Under the pieces are notes generated by a model, which saw only the letters and a program-made list of their open reading frames with translations, had not been told where the DNA came from and ran no database searches. DNA of 64,000 bases from Paenibacillus sp. JNUCC-31 (GTDB lineage: Bacteria; Bacillota; Bacilli; Paenibacillales; Paenibacillaceae), in assembly GCF_014844075.1 (NCBI RefSeq), contig NZ_CP062165.1, forward strand, positions 2,604,001 through 2,668,000, read 5' to 3'. This document shows, in pieces, positions 35,861 through 44,285 of this stretch; position 1 is the stretch's first letter; the number at the start of each line of letters is the position of its first letter. Made by a program: the position numbers and the translations under genes.

Positions 35861-36361
35861 TTATGCTCGAGTATCAAATAGTCCGGAGCGAGCCATACCA
35901 TAAGGCTTCTCCGAAGGATTCTGATACGTGGCTTCTGATTCAGAATGAAATGACATTGTCTCAATAAAAAAGTCGATGTACGAGAGCGACTGCTCAATAA
36001 GCTGTTGATTGGCTTCATTAAGATATTTCACCTTTTGCAGTACATCTGTTAATGAAGTTTGAGCTTCAAGAAGTCTCCTTTTCTCTGTGGCATCGAAAAC
36101 TAGTCTCATCAGCTCACTAATGGTCAGATTCAACTTGGACTTGATGCCACGTTCCTCCAGAAACTGGTGGACAGCCTGAAGTCTTTGCTGCTCGATCAAC
36201 TCAATCCTTTTCAGCAGTTTGGATTCCTGATTAATTAGAGAGATCAGTATATCAACTTTGTTAGCAACAACAGCTTCCTTCTTCCGTTCCCCCAGCTCAA
36301 GCATATCCACATGTGCGGCCTCCAGCTCTGCAAGTACATCAATTATCGATTCAATTGCCAT
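35861..36361 (-). CDS. flgN: Flagellar export chaperone FlgN
   Basis: A 166-residue helical protein of the FlgN family (coiled-coil-rich; LAELEAAHVDMLELGERKKEAVVANKVDILISLINQESKLLKRIE). It chaperones FlgK and FlgL, whose genes follow at once. AGGAGG lies 5 bases upstream of the ATG. Identity in the family is low; synteny with B. subtilis (yvyG) supports the call. Confidence 0.9.
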   Translation of the reverse strand: MAIESIIDVLAELEAAHVDMLELGERKKEAVVANKVDILISLINQESKLLKRIELIEQQRLQAVHQFLEERGIKSKLNLTISELMRLVFDATEKRRLLEAQTSLTDVLQKVKYLNEANQQLIEQSLSYIDFFIETMSFHSESEATYQNPSEKPYGMARSGLFDTRA

Positions 36362-36369
36362 GTGTCCTC

Positions 36370-36654
36370 CTATTGATTAGGGAAGTTCTTAAAGTATGGA
36401 GCGAGCTTCTCGGCAAGCTTCTGGCTGTCTACTTGATAAGTTCCCGAATTTACCTGTTCCTTTAATTCTTGAATACGTTGTATACGTCCTGCATCCTGTG
36501 TACGACCTTGTTCCTCAAGCATCTTCATCGCCTCCGGAGAAATGGATACTTCGTCCTTACGGCGGCTCTTTTTGGCATCAGCCTGCTGATTGGATTCAAC
36601 GTTCCTCTGATAGGAATTGATAGCACCAATTCTATTCGGTTCATTGATTTTCAT
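36370..36654 (-). CDS. flgM: Anti-sigma-D factor FlgM
   Basis: A 94-residue, charged, partly disordered N-terminal half (MKINEPNRIGAINSYQR) with a C-terminal sigma-binding helix region (DAGRIQRIQELKEQVNSGTYQVDSQKLAEKLAPYF). It holds SigD inactive until exported through the completed hook-basal body. It lies 8 bases before flgN. A hairpin-bearing promoter region lies upstream. Confidence 0.95.
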   Translation of the reverse strand: MKINEPNRIGAINSYQRNVESNQQADAKKSRRKDEVSISPEAMKMLEEQGRTQDAGRIQRIQELKEQVNSGTYQVDSQKLAEKLAPYFKNFPNQ

Positions 36655-36689
36655 ACGAACTACACTTCCTTTACCTTAGGATTTTATTA

Positions 36690-36737
36690 GATTATAGAAT
36701 TCAGACGTTTTCAGCCAAGCTGAAAAATTCTATAATC
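36690..36737 (-). promoter_or_regulatory. flgM promoter region with overlapping inverted repeats
   Basis: Minus strand -10 TATAAT (36691-36696), 16-base spacer, -35 TTGGCT (36713-36718). The palindrome TTTTCAGC-TTG-GCTGAAAA (36708-36726) covers -35, and a second repeat GATTATAGAAT/ATTCTATAATC (36690-36700, 36727-36737) encloses it. This looks like a SigA promoter with an operator; no SigD box was found here. Confidence 0.5.
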
Positions 36738-36839
36738 GCAAGAAAAACTACTGCTGAAATGCGGTCTGTCTCCCTTGGACATTCGTCGATCAATGTTTCT
36801 TCTTACATTATCTTTATGTTAACGAACAATTAGGATAAT

Positions 36840-36874
36840 AAAAAAAACCGATAATCTTTAATAAGTTTATCGGT
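36840..36874 (-). terminator. yvyF terminator
   Basis: On minus ACCGATAA (36867-36874) and TTATCGGT (36847-36854) pair across a 12-base loop, followed by U8. It sits between yvyF and the flgM promoter. Confidence 0.85.
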
Positions 36875-36923
36875 ACGTTCCAAAACATTTGTTATAGCAA
36901 AAACGGTATTTAAGCCCTCGTTC

Positions 36924-37331
36924 CTATGAATCGCGCAGTTTGTCGACAGCATTGTAGGTTCGTCCGCCTATATTGCCGTTATCCTTCTGGCCTACCTCAC
37001 GCGCTGCCCCAGCCAGGTCCTTCGTCAAGCGACTTCTACAAGAGTCGCACATATGTCCTTCGCGGATCAACGTTCCGCATACTTCACAAGGATACATCAT
37101 ATTCGGGGCGTTTTCGATGGAAATCCGACCCTCCCGAATGAAGCCGGTGATCTGCTTAATAGAAATTTCCGTTGCATCAGATAGTTCCTGTATATTGGTA
37201 CCCTTATTCTCACGTAGATAGTCTACACATGACTGATATTCCTGCTCAATTTCTTTGATACAGTTCGAACATACATCTCGAAAATTCAACGCATATAATT
37301 TTCCGCAGCGAGGACAATTACCCAGATTCAT
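36924..37331 (-). CDS. yvyF: YvyF family flagellar-operon zinc-ribbon protein
   Basis: A 135-residue cytosolic protein with an N-terminal CPRCGKLYALNFRDVCSNC zinc ribbon, a central helix-turn-helix-like part (TNIQELSDATEISIKQITGFIREGRI), and a second CEVCGTLIREGHMCDSC ribbon. It matches YvyF, always found beside flgM. Its function is not established; a regulatory role is suggested by the fold. Confidence 0.93.
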   Translation of the reverse strand: MNLGNCPRCGKLYALNFRDVCSNCIKEIEQEYQSCVDYLRENKGTNIQELSDATEISIKQITGFIREGRISIENAPNMMYPCEVCGTLIREGHMCDSCRSRLTKDLAGAAREVGQKDNGNIGGRTYNAVDKLRDS

Positions 37332-37469
37332 CGCTAAAACGCCCCTCTCAAACTTCTACTAGGTATACTTTACTTTATAACGTCTTTTCAAGTCTACTTT
37401 TTAATATCATACCAAAAATATGAGAAAAAGACTGCGTCAATGCGCAAGCTGATCTTAGAAAATAGAAGT

Positions 37470-37628
37470 TTATTTTAATGTCTTTACGCTAAGCAATGTG
37501 GTCCATCCACTTATGTTTGAACTGTTTAGCGCCCGAATGCGGTGCTTGTGAGTACTTAATGCAATTAATTCGGAGTGCAAAATACTTGTTCATCCGTAAC
37601 AACTACAGTCTTCCTATTTGCTTCAATT
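37470..37628 (-). pseudogene. Broken remainder of the sixth fibronectin-III repeat
   Basis: Past the TGA at 37629 the sequence still encodes the rest of a FN3 repeat in other frames: TSYEIEANRKTVVVTDEQ in one, then HKHRIRALNSSNISGW in the original frame, ending at TAA 37470-37472. These align with YYEIEIDGTIVG and HKYRIRALSDTNDSAW of repeat 4. Removing one A near 37650-37653 (GCTAATCC) and adding one T near 37565-37570 would rebuild the domain. Two small indels have therefore cut the gene, unless they are sequence errors. Confidence 0.75.
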
Positions 37629-39554
37629 TCATATGATGTAGCGTTTTGGATTAGCAACCCAGGCCCGTGTAATTGACGCGTTCGTCTGATTCCCTTTTAA
37701 TATCGGCGTTACAAGTTTGGTTAACCCCAATATTTGTTCGCTCCATGAGCTTACGCCTGCTGCATTTTTGGATCGGATTCGAAAAACATGATCCGTGTCA
37801 GGTAGAAGATTGCTTTTAATATAGCTTGTACCGGATACAGAAACAATAACGCCATCCACTTCCAAATCATACGCAGTTGCACCTTTAACAGCATTCCATT
37901 TTAGTGTTATGGATTTATTGGTAGAGGCAGTAACATTTAATCCGGTTACAATGTCGGGTTGAGTAACTTGAGAAACGATTCCCGTCCAAGCGCTATCGTT
38001 AGTATCACTTAATGCACGAATACGATATTTATGTGACTCTCCCGGATTTAATCCCTCAACAATGTAAGTAGGATCAATAGATCTGCCAACTATGGTTCCA
38101 TCTATCTCTATTTCGTAATATGAAGCTCCTTTAATGAGTTGCCAAAATAATTGAGTGTCTTTTGATGATAAAGAATTTGTCTTAAGTACAGGGGTCGCTA
38201 ATTGGGTCAAACCCAATACAGAATTGCTCCAGCTTCCTACTTCCAGTTTGTTTTTGGTTCTTACCCGGAAAGTATGCTGCGAATCAGGTGTAAGTCCTGT
38301 CTTCGTATAGGATGTGCCCGATACTGAAACTAATTTGCCGTCGATCTCTAGTTCATATCCCACGGCACCACTCATAGCCTGCCAACTGACTTTAATCTGG
38401 CTGGACTTAGCTTCCATGATCTTCAAACCACTCTCATAATCGGATACAGTAAGTTGAGAATAGGTATCACTCCAAAGACTCTCGTTATCAGAAGAGAACG
38501 CTTTGAGTTTATAGGAGTGGTTGGACCCCGGAACTAAATCTACATGATCATATGAATAAGTATCATTCAGATGAACCGGTTCATCCTCATCAATTTGCAA
38601 TTGGTAGAAATCCACCTCTTCTATAGGTGACCATTGAATTGTATTTTTTCTTGCCACTGGAATAACGTTCAGAGAAGGCTTGCTTAATAATGTTTTTACT
38701 GAATAAGTATCACTCCACTCACTTGCTCCAAACGAATTCACCGCTCTTACTCTATAGTTATAGACTGAGTTCGAATTCAAAGAATGATCAACCCACGTAT
38801 TTATGTACGATTGCCCTTTTAAAATTCCATTCACTTCTACTTCATAAGCAGTTGCTTTATTTGATTTATTCCAACTAAGTTCAACCGAACCATCACTCAC
38901 TTTAGCTACCAATTCGTTTGGGGTTTCAACTGGCACAGAAGGTTCTTCTACATCTACTATTTCAGGTATAAACGAATAAATCTCCTCATTCGAATGATAG
39001 TATGGGTTAATGTTGGCAATCAAATCTACAACTTGACCTGTTTCGGCATTAATCACCAGGCTCAGGGGTTTGACTTGCGTGTCATATACTTCAATCGGAG
39101 TCACGTTTCCTAATGGATCGGTTTCAGAAAATAGCCAATCTCCATTCACAAAGTCAACTTGGTGATATTCCTCCCAAAGTTTATTGAATTCAACAACGAA
39201 AGCATGCTTAACTTCTCCTGTATAAGTTGAATGGTATGTCCCAAAAAAAACTTGAGAAATATCGTTAGTCTCCCCTACAATTAACTGACTTTTAAAGGAA
39301 GGTAACGTTGACGTCGGAATATTCTCAGATCTTTGCCACCTTAATTCAACTTGATTCATATTTGATTTTAATTTACCTTCTTGGACGTAAAGAACAAACT
39401 GAGAATCATTACTAGAAGAAAGTACACCTCCTTGAACCATTTCGGCATGTGCCCGATTCCCCCCGTACACGCCAAACTGTCCGAATACCAGCATGAACAC
39501 CAGTAAACGGACGATCCATAAGTAAAACCCGTTTTTTCTTTTCCCTGCACCCAC
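37629..39554 (-). CDS. Secreted fibronectin type III repeat protein, C-terminally truncated
   Basis: A 641-residue secreted protein. A signal peptide (residues about 9-36, ending AHA) is followed by a domain of about 190 residues that I do not recognise, then five FN3 repeats of about 80 residues ending in VKTL, QLTV, LGLTQ, QVTQ and LGLTK. A sixth starts (LVTPILKG) but stops after about 28 residues at a frameshift; its continuation is readable downstream. FN3 repeats occur in secreted wall or polysaccharide-active proteins; no catalytic domain is visible. GTG at 39554 has AAAGGGGAG 7 bases upstream. The gene interrupts the B. subtilis-like comFC-yvyF order. Confidence 0.82.
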   Translation of the reverse strand: MGAGKRKNGFYLWIVRLLVFMLVFGQFGVYGGNRAHAEMVQGGVLSSSNDSQFVLYVQEGKLKSNMNQVELRWQRSENIPTSTLPSFKSQLIVGETNDISQVFFGTYHSTYTGEVKHAFVVEFNKLWEEYHQVDFVNGDWLFSETDPLGNVTPIEVYDTQVKPLSLVINAETGQVVDLIANINPYYHSNEEIYSFIPEIVDVEEPSVPVETPNELVAKVSDGSVELSWNKSNKATAYEVEVNGILKGQSYINTWVDHSLNSNSVYNYRVRAVNSFGASEWSDTYSVKTLLSKPSLNVIPVARKNTIQWSPIEEVDFYQLQIDEDEPVHLNDTYSYDHVDLVPGSNHSYKLKAFSSDNESLWSDTYSQLTVSDYESGLKIMEAKSSQIKVSWQAMSGAVGYELEIDGKLVSVSGTSYTKTGLTPDSQHTFRVRTKNKLEVGSWSNSVLGLTQLATPVLKTNSLSSKDTQLFWQLIKGASYYEIEIDGTIVGRSIDPTYIVEGLNPGESHKYRIRALSDTNDSAWTGIVSQVTQPDIVTGLNVTASTNKSITLKWNAVKGATAYDLEVDGVIVSVSGTSYIKSNLLPDTDHVFRIRSKNAAGVSSWSEQILGLTKLVTPILKGNQTNASITRAWVANPKRYII

Positions 39555-39878
39555 CGTTGTTCTCCCCTTTAAACAGATAAGTTGTGCCACTCCCCGTACT
39601 GTCACCTATGGTGAACGGCAGAACTATCTATTCTACATGGAAGAAGGGATTCCTCTTTTTCACATGTAAAAATATTCTTGTTTAATAAAGCTCCAAATTT
39701 CATCAAACAACCAATATACAAATCATATGCATGCATATAAAAATCCAAAAAAAGATAACGCTATAAATATATGAACATAAGTTCCTATTTGTAAGCTATT
39801 AATTTTTGTCATCATGTAACCTGCTTCTCATAATCGGACCATTATTAAGTAACTATCTGCTCAAGCTATCTGTCCTAT
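39555..39878. other. Spacer between comFC and the FN3 gene
   Basis: About 320 AT-rich bases (39606-39878 in particular). No gene, terminator or clear promoter was recognised. Confidence 0.4.
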
Positions 39879-41102
39879 TCAGGATCTGGCCAACGTCAGC
39901 GTGTAAATTTCAATTGGAAGGTTCATGGAAGATCCAGTGTTCAGGATTACCTGTCCGCAAGCATCCAACGTACTGCCCGTTGTGTAAATATCGTCAATCA
40001 TCAGCAAGCGTAAGGGAGCAATTTGCCAACCTTGTTCCGTTGATCTGTTATTCGAAGACACTTCCTGCCCATAAGCGTATAAATTTGCCCGTTGGGAATG
40101 CATGTCCTTTTGTGTGGATTGATTGATGGTCCTATAGAGTTCGAACATCAGCTCCATTCCACCTGGCTGCATTGCAAACGCATCCTGCATGGTCTGAATG
40201 CGCTCGCCGCGTGTTTTGAAGCTTTGTTTGGTGGTGTTGATCCGACGCTGCAGCAGATCAACTACAGGCAGGCGGACGGCTCCGGCAAGTCCTGCTGCGA
40301 GCCGCTCGGCCTGGTTGAAGCCGCGCTCGGCAAGGCGTTCGTTGCTGACGGGCACATAGGTCACCGCGTCTGGCCGCCATCGCGGCTTGTTGTTTTGGAG
40401 CAGCGACTGGCGGTTTCGCGTCGCTGTTCCGGGATGAGCGTGTGTGTAGCACGCGTATGAGCTGTGGTGTTGCGAGCGTGTATGTGCGGGCGCAAACACG
40501 GCATGTGAGTGAACAGGCTCGCTGATTGATTGACGCGAGCCAAGTCGTTGAACGGGCGCGTGTGTTGTTCCGCGCCCGCCAGGTCGGTGAACGAGTGCGT
40601 TGGTTGACGCGCTCGAGTCAGGTGGATGCAAGCTGGCATCCACCTGGTAATGAGCAGGTGTGGCGGGATGAGCCACGGGGGCCAGGGTTTCTTTTCCCAA
40701 AACAGGGTTGAGTTCTTCACTCATTGCTTGGAATGCTTGAATAATAAGCGCAGTTAATAGCGGCGCGTAGCGCTCGTGTCCTCTGAATTTGTACATCCCA
40801 ATCCACTCTTTCATAAGAGCGTTATACTGGACGGCGCTGCGGTTGCATATAAAAGAACGGTTTTGCATGTGTGTGCGGACGCAGTCCGGGCAGCCGATCC
40901 CCCGACCACAACGCAGACAGCGAATGGAACGAATCCATGGAATTTGCTGCACACAACGCTGACATATGCCTGGATAGACTGGAGATAGTAACGCTCGAGT
41001 ACCACAGGTTAGACAAGTCGCTCCCGGTGGGGCGAACAAGCCATGCAGGCGATGGGTGAGATGTTGCAGATGGTCGGTTATATTAGTTAACCAGTTGGGC
41101 AT
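39879..41102 (-). CDS. comFC: ComFC-type phosphoribosyltransferase with two large insertions
   Basis: ComFC is needed for DNA uptake or processing in competence. The family core is present: an N-terminal zinc-binding part with Cys30/33/47/50/62/65/71/74, the FKFRGH-like MYKFRGHERYAPLL region (104-117), VPVSNERLAERGFNQAERLA (250-269) and the PRPP loop LLMIDDIYTTGST (366-378). At 407 residues it is far longer than B. subtilis ComFC (about 230-240): an insertion at about 135-242 is rich in His, Ala, Pro, Thr and Ser with repeated VHRPG/PVQRLG/PVHSHA-like units, and another at about 311-360 is Gln/Asn/Ser-rich. It lies 23 bases after comFA. Confidence 0.88.
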   Translation of the reverse strand: MPNWLTNITDHLQHLTHRLHGLFAPPGATCLTCGTRALLSPVYPGICQRCVQQIPWIRSIRCLRCGRGIGCPDCVRTHMQNRSFICNRSAVQYNALMKEWIGMYKFRGHERYAPLLTALIIQAFQAMSEELNPVLGKETLAPVAHPATPAHYQVDASLHPPDSSASTNALVHRPGGRGTTHAPVQRLGSRQSISEPVHSHAVFAPAHTRSQHHSSYACYTHAHPGTATRNRQSLLQNNKPRWRPDAVTYVPVSNERLAERGFNQAERLAAGLAGAVRLPVVDLLQRRINTTKQSFKTRGERIQTMQDAFAMQPGGMELMFELYRTINQSTQKDMHSQRANLYAYGQEVSSNNRSTEQGWQIAPLRLLMIDDIYTTGSTLDACGQVILNTGSSMNLPIEIYTLTLARS

Positions 41103-41125
41103 CGAATATTAGCCTCCTTTCGTAT

Positions 41126-43021
41126 TTATTGGTGTGATGGGGGATGGAGGTAGCCTTTGCGCCTTGCGATCGTGTTCATTTTTTGGATCTGTGCCACCGC
41201 TTTTACCTGGGATCGCGTACGACGGGAGGATGCAAAGACGACCCTTCCTGCTGGATCATCCATGGAGCGACCTGCTCTGCCCGCCATCTGTACCAGAGAA
41301 GCTTCGTCGAAGAGCCCGTTATCCGCATCCAAAATAAATACATCGCTGCGCGGAATGGTGACGCCCCGCTCCAAGATAGTGGTGGTCACGAGCAGACGGA
41401 TCGACCGTTCACGAAAAGCAATAACTTTGCTCGCACGATCCGGATCTTGGGATGATGTTCCTTCGATATGGATTTGCGGAAATATGTGACGCATGAGAGT
41501 TACAAACGCCTCAATCTGAGCGATCCGTGTCACAAATACAAATACCTGTGCTTCTCGTTGCAAGGAAGTCTGAATACTCTTTTTAAGAGTAGCAGGCAGT
41601 TCGCGCTTCCGAATACATTCGGCGACTGTAGGCATCTTCAATAAACGTGGCACGGGTAAAGGATAGCGGTGGAAGCGCACCGGAACTCTGGCGTGATCGA
41701 GTTTCCCTTGCGCCGCTTCCCGCTGTAGCCGGGCTGGTGGCGTAGCAGACAAGTACATAAAATGGCCATCAGGCTTGCACGAGGACGCCGCCGCATGAGC
41801 CAGCATAGGATCATTATGGTAGGGAAATGCGTCGAGCTCATCGATGATGACCAGATCAAACGCCTGATAAAAACGCATTAACTGGTGCGTAGTCGCGAGT
41901 GTGAGCTGCGCGTCTTTCCAGCGCTCGGTGCTGCCTCCATATAGCGTAGCGAGCGAGATGTCGGGGAATGCTTTCGCCAGACGAGGAGCCAGCTCCAGCA
42001 CGACGTCCCGGCGCGGCGTAGCAACAAGCGCACGTCCACCCCGCTCCAATATGTTTTGGAGCAGTGGGAAAATCATTTCTGTTTTGCCGGCCCCGGTCAC
42101 GGCCCACAGCAAAAACCGCTCCGGCCCATCTCCTCCGGATGGCCGGGCCAAAAACGCCAGCGCCGCGGCAGCCGCCGCGCTCTGCGCCGGGCTCAACCCC
42201 CACCGGGCAAGTCCGCCCTCGGTGGGGGCAACGGTCGTGCCACGCGATGCTTCGCCGCGTCGTGGCACGGCCCATGGCGCTGCGCTGCGCAGCAGCAGCG
42301 CACAGGCACGGCTGCGCCCCAACGCGAGGCAAGCCTCGCAGTAGGCGCACGCCGCCAGGCCGCAGGCAGCGCAGGGCACGCGCTGCCCGGCAAAGCTGCC
42401 GCATCGGCGGCAGCGGGGCGCGCTCTGCGCGCGGCCAAGCCACGCGAGGCGCTGCCGCCGCGTGGCAGGCCCTTCCAGGGCGGCTGTGATGCTCAGCCGC
42501 CCGCTCAGGTGCGCGAGCTGCGCAGCCGCGCGCCAAACCGAGGCAAGCTGCGGCGCCGTGTCCGCCAGCAGCGCCTCTGCCTCGGCCGCCAGCAATTGGC
42601 GGCCGCGAAGCAGCTCAGCCAGCAGGGCTGCGCCCCGCTCCAGCTGAGCCCACTCCCCGGCGGGATACGACTCTGGCATCCCGCCCACCTCAAGCTCCCT
42701 GCCAGCAGCACTCCCTGCATTGTGCCCAATCCCTATCCTATCCTCATATTCCCCAGTAACTCGCTCATACTCATCCATTTTCCGCTGCATATATGCCTGC
42801 CAGTGCTCCCCGCCCCATTGATCCATGCCTCGCTCCATTTCAAAATTCTCAACCATCCAAGAGGCCTGACTTAAAGGCAGCTCTCTGCCTAGCAGCAACC
42901 ACCGCAACACCTGCTGTCCGCTCATACCTTCAAGCCACCACGCTACATCCACCCGGATATCCAGGGACAGCATCATCTTCCACCTTTCTCTAACCCGGCA
43001 CACATATAATCCAACCTTCAT
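41126..43021 (-). CDS. comFA: Competence helicase ComFA
   Basis: A 631-residue DEAD-box-like ATPase that helps draw transforming DNA into the cytosol. Features: a poorly conserved N-terminal region, a zinc finger CRRCGSFAGQRVPCAACG plus CAYCEAC, Walker A AVTGAGKTEM, Walker B IIDELDAFPY, SATPP, and motif VI QMAGRAGRS. Bases 42130-42560 are extremely GC-rich and encode Ala/Arg-rich sequence. ATG at 43021 follows GGGAGGAG; the frame is open to 43069 but that part carries a terminator. It is followed at once by comFC; comFB is absent. Confidence 0.94.
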   Translation of the reverse strand: MKVGLYVCRVRERWKMMLSLDIRVDVAWWLEGMSGQQVLRWLLLGRELPLSQASWMVENFEMERGMDQWGGEHWQAYMQRKMDEYERVTGEYEDRIGIGHNAGSAAGRELEVGGMPESYPAGEWAQLERGAALLAELLRGRQLLAAEAEALLADTAPQLASVWRAAAQLAHLSGRLSITAALEGPATRRQRLAWLGRAQSAPRCRRCGSFAGQRVPCAACGLAACAYCEACLALGRSRACALLLRSAAPWAVPRRGEASRGTTVAPTEGGLARWGLSPAQSAAAAAALAFLARPSGGDGPERFLLWAVTGAGKTEMIFPLLQNILERGGRALVATPRRDVVLELAPRLAKAFPDISLATLYGGSTERWKDAQLTLATTHQLMRFYQAFDLVIIDELDAFPYHNDPMLAHAAASSCKPDGHFMYLSATPPARLQREAAQGKLDHARVPVRFHRYPLPVPRLLKMPTVAECIRKRELPATLKKSIQTSLQREAQVFVFVTRIAQIEAFVTLMRHIFPQIHIEGTSSQDPDRASKVIAFRERSIRLLVTTTILERGVTIPRSDVFILDADNGLFDEASLVQMAGRAGRSMDDPAGRVVFASSRRTRSQVKAVAQIQKMNTIARRKGYLHPPSHQ

Positions 43022-43056
43022 CTGCTCTCCTCCCTCTTCTCCCTGTTTCCAAACGC

Positions 43057-43100
43057 AAAAAAAGCACACGCCAACCGACTATTTGTCGGAGCATGTGCTT
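43057..43100 (-). terminator. Terminator-like hairpin in the comFA leader
   Basis: On minus AAGCACATGC (43091-43100) pairs with GCGTGTGCTT (43062-43071) and an inner TCCGAC/GTCGG stem closes it, followed by U7. It ends only 36 bases before the comFA start codon, which leaves no room for a promoter after it. Confidence 0.75.
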
Positions 43101-43142
43101 CATGTCCATATCTCACTTAATTCAATATCTACTTGTATAATC

Positions 43143-43171
43143 ACTATATCAATTGTTAAAGCTTCCCACAA
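43143..43171 (-). promoter_or_regulatory. Candidate comFA promoter upstream of the leader terminator
   Basis: Minus strand: -35 TTGTGG (43166-43171), 17 bases, -10 TATAGT (43143-43148). Transcripts would meet the hairpin at 43057-43100 before comFA. Confidence 0.4.
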
Positions 43172-43403
43172 GTTGTTGTACTCCAAATCTGCCCAATAGG
43201 CCCATTTTACCAATCCTACTAATAACGATATTCTTTCTTTATCATGCGAAACTTTTTCCAATCCGCGCAGTCTATACTTTTAACTTAAGAGTTCTGAATT
43301 CGAAAAGGTTCATTCTTCACCTCAACAAGCCTCCAAAGGCTCAATAACCATAGATTGCATAAAAACCCATATTTAATTTAACAGCAAGCTTGGCTACAAT
43401 GAC

Positions 43404-43435
43404 AAAAAAAGACTACAGCATACGCTGTAATCTTT
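43404..43435 (-). terminator. Terminator downstream of the small membrane-protein gene
   Basis: On minus AAAGATTACAGC (43424-43435) and GCTGTAGTCTTT (43408-43419) pair with one mismatch around GTAT, followed by U7. Confidence 0.85.
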
Positions 43436-43578
43436 AACCTCGAACATGATGAACTCCAAGCTTATTTTGGCAAGCTGGCATGACTTCATTGAAAGTGCAT
43501 TCTGACTGATGACCCGCTTTAGCCAGTCTGTCTCAGCAGCATCCACGATTAATGAGCCCAACTGGTGCAAAAAAACAT

Positions 43579-43959
43579 CTACTGCTTTGGATCACGCAAA
43601 TCGATAAGACGAATCGCACGGTTCCCGGTCTGAGTTACCTGTTCCATATCGGAAGGGACAGCAGACAGGTAGGATAGCTCCATTCCTTGCCTATGCATAA
43701 GCTTTTCAATAATACGAACCGTTTCCGCTTCCGTACGATCAGCGATAACTGTCAATGTGAAGCTCTTTCCACGGTAAAATAATTCCCGGCAAAGCGCTCT
43801 TACAATGCCTTCAATCCGTTGTTCCTGATTGGAAGGAATGAGCATAATCTGCTCGTAGCCTTCGGGATCCGGATGGGAAAGATAGCGCTGGTGCATGGCA
43901 TGAACGGCCATTGCCGCCAGGAAGTATATGAGCAGAATCATAGTCAGATGAGCAACCAT
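43579..43959 (-). CDS. Small membrane-anchored protein of unknown function
   Basis: A 126-residue protein with one N-terminal TM helix (about residues 3-20, HLTMILLIYFLAAMAV) and a soluble part of about 100 residues with alternating hydrophobic strands and charged helices (IMLIPSNQEQRIEGIVRALC, SFTLTVIADRTEAETVRIIEKLM). I do not recognise a family. ATG at 43959 follows AGGAGG by 10 bases; upstream in-frame starts at 43992 and 43986 lack a site. It lies between degU and comFA, a position where B. subtilis has yviA (degV), to which it is not related. Confidence 0.75.
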   Translation of the reverse strand: MVAHLTMILLIYFLAAMAVHAMHQRYLSHPDPEGYEQIMLIPSNQEQRIEGIVRALCRELFYRGKSFTLTVIADRTEAETVRIIEKLMHRQGMELSYLSAVPSDMEQVTQTGNRAIRLIDLRDPKQ

Positions 43960-44285
43960 GGCAACTGCACCTCCTCGGAAGGTCATGCTCACCCATGGCG
44001 AACATCCCTGTATACAGCAGTATATGCCACTCTTTCCGAAGGGTTACACTTGCAATTCCAAATGCTCATATTCATTCTGATCGACACCGGACGAAGAAGA
44101 CAGGCCAGGTCGCTCACTCATTCATGCCGAAAATCGAACCTAAGTTTCGCATAACTCCACGCTTTGCTCATTTGCAGTAGTAAAGTCCATTAACCCGCTA
44201 ACCAGTCCAGCATTCTGGAACGGGCGCGAGTAAACAGAATATCCTATGATCTCGTAAGGTTATACTGTGTAGTACTACAATGATA
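43960..44285. other. Spacer downstream of degU
   Basis: About 325 bases without a recognisable gene; no clear terminator for degU or promoter for the small membrane-protein gene was seen. Confidence 0.35.

Larger units (their letters stand above)
43022..43578. other. Region between the small membrane-protein gene and comFA
   Basis: About 560 bases holding two minus-strand terminators (43404-43435 and 43057-43100) and a candidate comFA promoter between them (43143-43171). No gene is supported; a minus-strand frame near 43391-43570 overlaps the first terminator and has no ribosome binding site. Confidence 0.5.

Noticed and set aside
43391..43570. Minus-strand open frame of about 55 codons after the small membrane-protein gene
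   Set aside because: Contains the terminator at 43404-43435 and lacks a start with ribosome binding site.
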